Below, in pieces: positions 1 to 6,215 of a stretch of DNA of 8,848 nt (its first letter is position 1; each line of letters starts with the position of its first letter). The position numbers and the translations under genes were made by a program. Source of the DNA: Candidatus Harrisonbacteria bacterium (GTDB lineage: Bacteria > Patescibacteriota > Minisyncoccia > UBA6257 > 1-14-0-10-44-23); assembly GCA_023244975.1 (NCBI GenBank), contig JAHFLG010000039.1, positions 1 to 8,848 on the forward strand. The letters run 5' to 3'. The notes below the pieces were generated by a model. The model worked only from the letters and a program-made list of their open reading frames with translations, made no database searches and was not told the origin of the DNA.

Positions 1-12
1 TATTTATTTCAC

Positions 13-1842
13 ATGAGTTCAATACTCAAAAAGTCTGTGAGCGGCATACTCACCGGACTACTCGTTGTCTCGTTTCTGTCCCCGGCCCTGTCTGCGCTCG
101 GAGATACTAATTCCGCGGTCGCGTATTTAAAAACAAAGACAGTAAATCCGTGGGTTGCCATGGCTTTGGCTTCGGCCGGTCAGACGGTTGATGTGAGTTC
201 ACTGAAAACGGTGACTGGCGACAAGGCAACTGATTATGAAGCTGCTATTCTCGGCCTGACGGCCAACGGCAAAGATCCCCGCACCTATCCCGCTACCGAC
301 TTTATTGCCAAACTAAAAACGTTCTACGCGAACGATCAGATTGGAGACGCAAGCATCATTAACGACGATATTTTCGGGATTTTAGCGCTGGTCTCCGCCG
401 GTGTCACCCAAACCGATACGGTAGTCAGCGGATCAAAGACCTATTTGCTTGCGCATCAAAATAACGACGGCGGCTGGAGTTTTGCTTCAAGCGGAGGCTC
501 TGACACTAATACGACCGCGGCCGCGATTATGGCGCTGCTTGAAACCGGAGTTGCCAAGACTGATCAGTCGATTACTAAGGCTGTAGCGTATCTCAAAACT
601 GCCCAGAATATTGACGGCGGTTTTACGTATGATCCGGTTAGTCAGTGGGGCACGGCTTCAGACAGCTCCAGCACAGCCTGGGTGCTTTCGGCTATCAACC
701 GGCTTGGCGAGGGTCTTAGTGGTTGGACTAAGGGCGGAAAGACACCGACCGATTATCTTCTCTCGGCGCAATCCGCTGACGGTTACTTTCCGTATCAAGC
801 CGGGAGCAGTGCCGACTCATTTACGCCCAATACAACTTCTTACGCGGTTATAGCGCTCAACGGAAAATATTTTCCGGTGGCTAAATTTTCCTCTTCAGTC
901 TATCCAAAAGTAAGTTATAGAATTGCGGGAAAAAATGCGGATCTTTGCGAGGGCGACACATTTGCTCCAAATCCGTTGGAGCTTGTGAAGCTCGTTGCCG
1001 TCAGCTGTGGTTTTGACTATCATCTTACTGAAACCAGTTTTGGCCCGTATCTTGACCGCATCAGTAGCGACACGGCCGGAGGCGTGGTTGGCTGGCTTTA
1101 CAATGTCAATTATGCCGAACCGCAGGTTGGAGCCGCTGATTACGTCCTCAAGGCAAACGATGCCGTACTTTGGCACTTTGATGACTTTAACAACAAGCTA
1201 ACCAGAATTTCACTGAATAAGTCAGAGATTGATACTGCCGGTTCGGCAGTGGCAACCGTCGAGAGTTTTAACGGGACGATCTGGTCGCCGTTTTCGGGAG
1301 CCAGCGTTCATTTTGGCAATACGCTCGTATCAACCGATGAGGCCGGTCACGCGACCCTGATGCCGGCTGACGGATCGTACAAAGTATTCGCCACTAAAGA
1401 CGGGTATGTGCGCTCTGAGGCTGATCCGCTAATCGTCGGAGCGAAAGTTATTCAGGATCTTAATCTTTCAGTGACATTGCCCGGCTCGCCTGCCGGAGGC
1501 GGTGGCAGTTCCGGAAATTCCAGTATTGCCTTTACGGTCGCTGCTCCCGGTGACAATGCGACCGTCGGTTTTGGCAGTATTGAAAAAGGAAAAGCATACA
1601 GCAAAAATTTGACCATCAGAAACACCGGCCAATTTAAGATCCATCTTGAGGCATCGGTGACCGGCGACGAGGTATTTAAGAATTATCTGACGCTCGGTAA
1701 TTCTTCGTGGCGCAGCTATGCTGACTTAATTGATCAGGCTGGGGGCAAGACGATTGGCGTTGCACTCAATATACCCGATACCTATCCCAGCGGGGGCACT
1801 AAGACCGGAAAGTTAACTTTCTGGGCCATTACGGCAAATTAG
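13..1842 (+). CDS. Secreted protein with prenyltransferase/squalene-cyclase-like repeats and a DUF4430 domain
   Basis: 609 aa, exported. Residues 1-28 look like a signal peptide (Lys6-Lys7, hydrophobic core, likely cleavage after ALSA). Residues about 30-290 form a helical-repeat region with three QxxDGGW/F-type repeats (near 144-157, 193-206 and 248-262), the signature of alpha/alpha-toroid terpenoid-cyclase or transcobalamin-like folds. Residues about 305-390 resemble DUF4430, the transcobalamin C-terminal-like domain (GWLYNVNY, then VGAADYVLKANDAVLWHF); Cys312 and Cys332 could form a disulfide. Residues about 405-488 resemble a carboxypeptidase-regulatory-like beta domain (SGASVHFGN, DGSYKVFATKDGY). 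A Gly/Ser linker (491-504) leads to a C-terminal beta domain (505-609). There is no transmembrane anchor or sortase motif. The ligand is unknown; binding a corrinoid or another small molecule is inference from architecture only. The next gene starts 2 bp downstream. Only 12 bp upstream are visible, with no Shine-Dalgarno sequence. Confidence 0.85.
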   Translation: MSSILKKSVSGILTGLLVVSFLSPALSALGDTNSAVAYLKTKTVNPWVAMALASAGQTVDVSSLKTVTGDKATDYEAAILGLTANGKDPRTYPATDFIAKLKTFYANDQIGDASIINDDIFGILALVSAGVTQTDTVVSGSKTYLLAHQNNDGGWSFASSGGSDTNTTAAAIMALLETGVAKTDQSITKAVAYLKTAQNIDGGFTYDPVSQWGTASDSSSTAWVLSAINRLGEGLSGWTKGGKTPTDYLLSAQSADGYFPYQAGSSADSFTPNTTSYAVIALNGKYFPVAKFSSSVYPKVSYRIAGKNADLCEGDTFAPNPLELVKLVAVSCGFDYHLTETSFGPYLDRISSDTAGGVVGWLYNVNYAEPQVGAADYVLKANDAVLWHFDDFNNKLTRISLNKSEIDTAGSAVATVESFNGTIWSPFSGASVHFGNTLVSTDEAGHATLMPADGSYKVFATKDGYVRSEADPLIVGAKVIQDLNLSVTLPGSPAGGGGSSGNSSIAFTVAAPGDNATVGFGSIEKGKAYSKNLTIRNTGQFKIHLEASVTGDEVFKNYLTLGNSSWRSYADLIDQAGGKTIGVALNIPDTYPSGGTKTGKLTFWAITAN

Positions 1843-1844
1843 AT

Positions 1845-2381
1845 ATGAAAATGATAAGTCGTATAGGTCTAATAAGTCTGATAGGTCTTATATTCACTGC
1901 CGCGCCGGCTACTGCCGGCGCGGTCGGTGTGTCTGTCGCGCCGGCCGAGCTCAAGATTCAGGCAACCTCTGGCAACGAATCAGTGGTGAGACTGAAGGTG
2001 GCGAATCCTTCCCGCGACGTTACCTTGTTTGAGGTCTACCCGGATGACTTGGAAAATCTTGTTACGGTAGCTCCATCAAGCTTTACGCTCGAGAGCCATG
2101 AAGAAAAAGATGTATTAGTAAAGGTGAAGGCTGATACCGAAGGACAGTGGCTGACAACTATTTCCGTAGTTGGACGGCTCATGGCCGATAGTAAGTTCCA
2201 GGCCGGCAGCGGCGTCAAAATTCCGCTGACGGTTACCGTAGCGAGCTCTGAAGCGAGCGGTCTCGCTTCAGCTATTACTCTGCTTGGCGATGGCTCCTGG
2301 ACTGGACTGCTCGTTATTGTCGGGCTCCTTGGCTTAGTCTTTGGCGTTCGATATTGGAGAAGCCGTAGCGCTAGCCAATAG
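1845..2381 (+). CDS. Exported beta-sandwich protein with C-terminal membrane anchor
   Basis: 178 aa. Residues 1-25 are a signal peptide whose hydrophobic core is encoded by a 9-bp tandem repeat. Residues about 27-132 are beta-rich and Ig-like (VGVSVAPAEL, VRLKVANPSRDVTLFEVYP, EEKDVLVKVKAD, IPLTVTVASS), in the style of extracellular domains that follow an N-terminal 'conserved beta-strand then NPS' pattern. Residues about 152-168 form one transmembrane helix followed by a basic tail (RYWRSRS), so the beta domain should face outward with the C-terminus in the cytoplasm. It starts 2 bp after the upstream secreted protein stops and has no Shine-Dalgarno sequence, which suggests translational coupling. 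A role as membrane partner or anchor for the upstream protein is inference from adjacency and from the shared beta-domain style. The stop lies 11 bp inside the convergent gatA. I do not recognise a named family. Confidence 0.8.
   Translation: MKMISRIGLISLIGLIFTAAPATAGAVGVSVAPAELKIQATSGNESVVRLKVANPSRDVTLFEVYPDDLENLVTVAPSSFTLESHEEKDVLVKVKADTEGQWLTTISVVGRLMADSKFQAGSGVKIPLTVTVASSEASGLASAITLLGDGSWTGLLVIVGLLGLVFGVRYWRSRSASQ
1854..1892 (+). repeat. 9-bp tandem repeat (ATARGTCTN x4) inside a signal-peptide coding region
   Basis: Four consecutive 9-bp units (ATAAGTCGT, ATAGGTCTA, ATAAGTCTG, ATAGGTCTT) plus a trailing ATA. The period is a multiple of three, so the units read in frame as ISR-IGL-ISL-IGL-I and supply the hydrophobic core of the signal peptide of the 178-aa protein. 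Confidence 0.85.
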
Positions 2382-3828
2382 CTGGATGCTTTTTGTGCCA
2401 GTCGGTGGCGGTTTGAAAGGCGTGGCCGACGTTGAAGATCTGCTGCTCACCCCACTGCGGGCCGATGATTTGCAGACCGACAGGTAAACCTTGAGAAAGG
2501 CCACATGGTACAGAAAGAGATGGTAGTCCGGCGAGGTTGCAGTTAACCGCAAGTTGGTCAGCAATGTAGGCAAAGATCGGATCGTCTTTAGCAACGCCGG
2601 ACTTTGGTGCGACGGTAGGCGAGGTTGGAGTCAGTAGGACATCAACGTTCTTGAACGCTTCATTAAATTCGTTGATTATGAGTCCCCTAATTTTTTGCGC
2701 TTTTTTGTAGTACGCATCATAGTAACCATGACTGAGTACATAGGTGCCTGTGAGGATACGTCGCTTAGCTTCGGCGCCAAATCCTTCGCCGCGAGTTTTC
2801 ATGTAGACTTCGAGGAGATTCTCGGCATTCGCGGTTGAGTGGCCGAAACGTATACCGTCATATTTTGCTAAGTTCGATGAAACTTCCGAAGGGCAGATGA
2901 TCGCATAGACCATTTGTCCATATTTTGAATTCGGTAGGCTCACTTCAGTGATTGTCGCCCCTAGCTTTTCAATATCTTTAATTGCGTCTCTGACGAGTTT
3001 TTCTACATCTGGCTCCATGCCAGCAACAAAATATTCTTTTGGTATACCGACCTTCAGTCCTTTGAGGTCAGTTTTTAATTGTGAATGATATGTTGGCACT
3101 TCCTTCGCGCCGGTAGTTCCGTCGTACGCATCTTGGCCAGCAATGTATTCGGTAATGACGGCTGCATCGGCTGCTGACAAACAGAGGAAGCCTATTGTAT
3201 CGAGGCTGGAGGCCATGGCAATGACGCCATAGCGCGAGATGCGTCCATAGGTCGGTTTATAGCCCGTTATGCCGCAGAGCGAGGCAGGATTGCGGATAGA
3301 CCCTCCGGTGTCAGTGCCAAGGGCATATGGCGCTATTCCTGCGGCCACAGCGGCTCCGCCGCCGCTCGTAGAGCCTCCAGTCATTCTCGTAGTATCCCAA
3401 GGGTTTGCGGCAAATCCGTATGCCGAGCTTTCTCCGCTGGAGCCGTGGGCAAACTGATCCTGGTTATTTTTACCAAGCAGTACTGCTCCGCTTGCATTCA
3501 ATTTCTCGATAACGGTTGAGTTATAAGGCGGCAGATACGTGTCTAAAATTTTTGACGCCGCAGTCGTTCGTATTCCTTTGGTCAAGAACATGTCCTTGGC
3601 TGCATAGGGAATACCGAGTAGCGGCGCAGTGCCCCCTTTTGCAATCCGCTCATCAGCAGCCTGGGCTTGGCTCAGCGCATGAGCTTCGGTAACCGTGAGG
3701 TAGGCGTTAAGGCTTGGATTGATTTTTGCGATGCGCGTCAAAAAGTGCTTGGTCAGCTCAACAGAGGATATTTTCTTTTCGTCGAGCAGTCTGCGCAGCT
3801 CGCTGATTTCTAAAAATTCGCTGTCCAT
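2371..3828 (-). CDS. gatA: Aspartyl/glutamyl-tRNA amidotransferase subunit A
   Basis: GatA is the amidase subunit of GatCAB. It releases ammonia from glutamine to convert Glu-tRNA(Gln), and often Asp-tRNA(Asn), into the amidated form in the cytoplasm. From the ATG at 3828 it is 485 aa, the usual length. The amidase Ser-cisSer-Lys triad is present: Lys78 (GIPYAAKD), Ser153 (TGGSTSGGG) and Ser177 (GTDTGGSIRNPAS), with the family's usual 99- and 24-residue spacings. The glycine-rich segment reads GGSTSGGG rather than the common GGSSGGS, which keeps the cis-Ser. An in-frame TTG at 3837 would add three residues and overlap gatC, but the ATG lies one base after the gatC TAA and is the better start, with translational coupling likely. 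The 3' end overlaps the convergent exported-protein gene by 11 bp. gatB is not in the window. Confidence 0.97.
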   Translation of the reverse strand: MDSEFLEISELRRLLDEKKISSVELTKHFLTRIAKINPSLNAYLTVTEAHALSQAQAADERIAKGGTAPLLGIPYAAKDMFLTKGIRTTAASKILDTYLPPYNSTVIEKLNASGAVLLGKNNQDQFAHGSSGESSAYGFAANPWDTTRMTGGSTSGGGAAVAAGIAPYALGTDTGGSIRNPASLCGITGYKPTYGRISRYGVIAMASSLDTIGFLCLSAADAAVITEYIAGQDAYDGTTGAKEVPTYHSQLKTDLKGLKVGIPKEYFVAGMEPDVEKLVRDAIKDIEKLGATITEVSLPNSKYGQMVYAIICPSEVSSNLAKYDGIRFGHSTANAENLLEVYMKTRGEGFGAEAKRRILTGTYVLSHGYYDAYYKKAQKIRGLIINEFNEAFKNVDVLLTPTSPTVAPKSGVAKDDPIFAYIADQLAVNCNLAGLPSLSVPCGLSQGLPVGLQIIGPQWGEQQIFNVGHAFQTATDWHKKHPAIG

Positions 3829-3829
3829 A

Positions 3830-4117
3830 TTATTCAAATACCGCCTTCACTTTTACATATCCGTTTTCGGTTGTGGGTGCAGCTTTGAGTAGTTCGCTTC
3901 GCGTGGCCTGAGACGGCGCTAATTCATCAATGCGAGTGATATTTTTAAGTCCGGTAACTTGGGCAACCTCCGGCAGGCCGTCGGTGTTTACGGCTTTAAG
4001 CTCCTCGACATAGTCGAGAATTTTTTGTAGGTCCCTGGTAAGTGTCGGCAGCTCTTCCGAGGTAATTTCAATGCGGGCCAGCTGAGCCAATTTTTTGACG
4101 GTTTCACTATCAATCAT
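3830..4117 (-). CDS. gatC: Aspartyl/glutamyl-tRNA amidotransferase subunit C
   Basis: 95 aa, the normal length for GatC, the small subunit that wraps around GatA and stabilises the GatA-GatB complex. Family features are visible: the N-terminal helix pattern VKKLAQLARIEITSEEL, the DLQKILDYVEELKAVNTDG segment, and the C-terminal part that threads along GatA (RIDELAPSQATRSELLKAAPTTENGYVKV). It sits between ligA (17-bp gap) and gatA (1-bp gap) on the same strand. The ATG at 4117 has no Shine-Dalgarno sequence. A TATACT element ends 7 nt before it, so gatC may also be transcribed from its own leaderless promoter. Confidence 0.96.
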   Translation of the reverse strand: MIDSETVKKLAQLARIEITSEELPTLTRDLQKILDYVEELKAVNTDGLPEVAQVTGLKNITRIDELAPSQATRSELLKAAPTTENGYVKVKAVFE

Positions 4118-4152
4118 AGGGATTAGTATAAACGTTATTGCAGTAATTTCAA
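4118..4152 (-). promoter_or_regulatory. Possible gatC promoter giving a leaderless mRNA
   Basis: On the minus strand TTGAAA (4152-4147) and TATACT (4130-4125) are separated by 16 bp. Seven bases follow before the gatC ATG at 4117, so transcription would start at or next to the start codon. The elements overlap the 3' end of ligA. This is a sequence-motif call only, and AT-rich DNA gives such matches by chance. Confidence 0.4.
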
Positions 4153-6162
4153 AAATGCCTGCTCGTCGAGAATCGTTACTCCAAGTTTTTCAGCTTTATC
4201 TTTTTTGGATCCAGGTTCGGCGCCGGCGATCACGTAGCTTGTTTTTTTGGAGACCGACTCACTAATATCGCCACCCAGCGAGCGGATTTTCTCTTTGGCT
4301 TGATCGCGACTCATGGATGAAAGGGTGCCGGTGAGCACGAACGATTGGCCGGTAAATTTCAAATTTTTAATTTCTAATTTCAAAGGTTGGATCCGGATAC
4401 CGGCCGAGTCGAGTTTTTCAACAAGCGCAATATTCCGCTTTTCTTGAAACCAGCTACAAATGCTTTTTGAAACCTTCGGCCCAATGTCCGGAATCTTTTG
4501 CAAATCTCCAATAGACAATTTTTTGACAGTCGATAGAACATCATTTGGTTTTGAAATTTGAAATTTGAAATTTGAAATTTCGCGCGCCAGCACGATCGCC
4601 GTTTCTTCGCCGACGTGCATGATCCCAAGGCTGTAGATGAATTTTGGAAGTGTTATTTCAGATTTGCGTGCAGCCAGTTCGGTAACCAGATTTTCGGCGG
4701 ATTTTTTACCAAAACGTTCCAGCACTTCTATTTCATTGACCTCAAGAGTAAACATATCGGCCGCATCATCAATAAGCCCTTCGTCGAGAAACCGGTCAAT
4801 AATTTTCGATCCCATACCTTCGATATTAAACGCTCCGCGTGAGACAAAGTGATAGAGTTGCTCACGGTGTCGGGCGCCACACTGCGGATTTGGGCAGCGA
4901 TAAGCTACGCCGTCGCGAATAACAACAGAATCGTCGTAGGGGCAGCGGCTGGGCATTGCAAAGGCCTTTTCATGGCCAGTACGGAGCTCAGGCAGGACTT
5001 TAATGATTTTTGGGATGACGTCGCCGGCGCGCGAAACAATGACCGTATCCCCAATCTTGAGTCCAAGGCGATCTATTTCGTCGGCATTGTGCAGTGTCGT
5101 GTGTTTGATAGTGACACCGGCAACATGGACAGGTTTTAGCACTGCGACCGGAGTTAAGGCGCCAGTGCGGCCAACTTGCACAATAATGTTCTCGACAATG
5201 GTCGTTCCCTCAGCAGCGGCAAACTTATAGGCAATCATGGCGCGAGGCGCCTTGCCGATAACTCCGGCTGCTTCGTGGATAGCGAGGTCGTTTATCGAGA
5301 CCACGATGCCGTCGATCTCAAAAGCAAGTTTGTCGCGTTTTTTGAGTATCTGCTGGTGGAATTTAAAAATTTCTTCAAGCGAATGTACTACCGCGCCTTC
5401 CGGATTGACCTTGAAACCAAATTCGTGAAGAGCTCTGTACCGCTCGGCAACCGTTTTATATTCGATTTCTGAGTTTTGAATGAAGTAGCCATAGAAGTCG
5501 AGTTTGCGTGCCGCAGTTATGGTTGGATCAAGCTGGCGAAGTGAACCAGCCGCAACATTGCGAGGATTGGCAAAGGGCTTCTCGCCAGTCTTTTCCTGCC
5601 CGCGATTGATACGCGCAAATTCCTTTTTAGTCAGAAAGCATTCACCGCGGACAATAATTCTCCCTTTAGAAAAGGAGGAAAGTGAAAGAGGGATGGCTTC
5701 GATGGTTTTGAGGTTTTGAGTTATGTCTTCGCCGACTTCGCCGTCGCCGCGCGTTGAACCGCTGATAAATACGCCGTTCTCGTAGACGAGTTCAACCGCC
5801 AGACCGTCCATTTTGAGGTCGCAGTAAAATTCAGTCGCCTCTACTGAGTCAAGATAGTTAGCCAGTCGCGTGAGCCAATCACGCATATCTTGCTCACTAA
5901 ACGCATCGTTAAGCGAGAGCATCCGGGTCTCGTGCTTTACTTTTTTGAACTCATCGAGCGGTTTGCCGGCAACGCGCTGGGTCGGCGAGTCTGAGGTGAC
6001 GAGATCAGGAAACTCTTGCTCAAGATCAAAAAGCTCTTTTTTAAGCGAATCTAAAGCCGCCTCCGAGATGTTAAGTTTGTCGAGTACGTGGTACTCGTAG
6101 CGATATCTATTGATTGCACCCTTAAGATGCTCAAGACGGTCTTTTACTTGTTCTTTAGTCAT
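4135..6162 (-). CDS. ligA: NAD+-dependent DNA ligase LigA
   Basis: 675 aa, typical length. LigA seals nicks during replication and repair through a lysine-AMP intermediate made from NAD+. Domains in order: NAD+-binding Ia domain (about 1-70, with YRYEYHVLD); adenylation domain with catalytic Lys117 in KMDG, then STRGDGEVGED, NPRNVAAGSLRQLD and EIDGIVVSI; OB fold (about 318-400, VGRTGALTPVAVLKPV); zinc finger (407-428); helix-hairpin-helix region (about 440-590, IPDIGPKVSKSI); and a C-terminal BRCT domain (about 603-675, FVLTGTLSSMSRDQA). The zinc finger has Cys407, Cys423 and Cys428, but the expected fourth cysteine is Asp410 (CPYD instead of CPxC). Two AT-rich repeats are read in frame near residues 529-539 and 594-604. 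The gene is first of ligA-gatC-gatA. No Shine-Dalgarno sequence precedes the ATG; a TAAAAT box ends 6 nt upstream. Confidence 0.98.
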   Translation of the reverse strand: MTKEQVKDRLEHLKGAINRYRYEYHVLDKLNISEAALDSLKKELFDLEQEFPDLVTSDSPTQRVAGKPLDEFKKVKHETRMLSLNDAFSEQDMRDWLTRLANYLDSVEATEFYCDLKMDGLAVELVYENGVFISGSTRGDGEVGEDITQNLKTIEAIPLSLSSFSKGRIIVRGECFLTKKEFARINRGQEKTGEKPFANPRNVAAGSLRQLDPTITAARKLDFYGYFIQNSEIEYKTVAERYRALHEFGFKVNPEGAVVHSLEEIFKFHQQILKKRDKLAFEIDGIVVSINDLAIHEAAGVIGKAPRAMIAYKFAAAEGTTIVENIIVQVGRTGALTPVAVLKPVHVAGVTIKHTTLHNADEIDRLGLKIGDTVIVSRAGDVIPKIIKVLPELRTGHEKAFAMPSRCPYDDSVVIRDGVAYRCPNPQCGARHREQLYHFVSRGAFNIEGMGSKIIDRFLDEGLIDDAADMFTLEVNEIEVLERFGKKSAENLVTELAARKSEITLPKFIYSLGIMHVGEETAIVLAREISNFKFQISKPNDVLSTVKKLSIGDLQKIPDIGPKVSKSICSWFQEKRNIALVEKLDSAGIRIQPLKLEIKNLKFTGQSFVLTGTLSSMSRDQAKEKIRSLGGDISESVSKKTSYVIAGAEPGSKKDKAEKLGVTILDEQAFLKLLQ
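4353..4384 (-). repeat. AT-rich low-complexity repeat in ligA (HhH-BRCT linker)
   Basis: Degenerate run built from AAATTTC/TTTAATTTC units, read on the coding strand as KLEIKNLKF at the junction with the BRCT domain. It is an inverted-orientation relative of the TTTGAAA repeat at 4550-4580. Confidence 0.65.
4550..4580 (-). repeat. TTTGAAA x4 tandem repeat inside ligA
   Basis: Four exact 7-bp TTTGAAA units plus TTT. On the coding strand this gives ISNFKFQIS within the helix-hairpin-helix region. The 31-bp array keeps the reading frame although its period is not a multiple of three. Confidence 0.85.
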
Positions 6163-6174
6163 CTATCTATTTTA
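6163..6174 (-). promoter_or_regulatory. Possible ligA -10 element, leaderless
   Basis: TAAAAT on the minus strand (6174-6169) is followed by 6 nt and then the ligA ATG at 6162, so transcription could begin at the start codon. No convincing -35 box is seen at 16-18 bp, so this is a weak call. It lies within 10 bp of the divergent plus-strand promoter at 6181-6209. Confidence 0.4.
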
Positions 6175-6180
6175 GCGGTT

Positions 6181-6209
6181 TTGTAGTCCATAATCCATTG
6201 TGATATGCT
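6181..6209 (+). promoter_or_regulatory. Promoter with extended -10 driving the putative structured RNA
   Basis: TTGTAG (6181-6186), a 17-bp spacer, then TATGCT (6204-6209) preceded by the extended -10 dinucleotide TG (6201-6202). The predicted start is about 6214-6217, only a few bases before the first base of the closing helix of the structured RNA. That agreement makes this the best promoter candidate in the window. Confidence 0.55.
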
Positions 6210-6215
6210 TTTTGT

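Noticed and set aside
2371..3837. gatA start at TTG 3837
   Set aside because: The ATG three codons later lies one base after the gatC stop, gives the usual 485-residue length, and avoids an 8-bp overlap.
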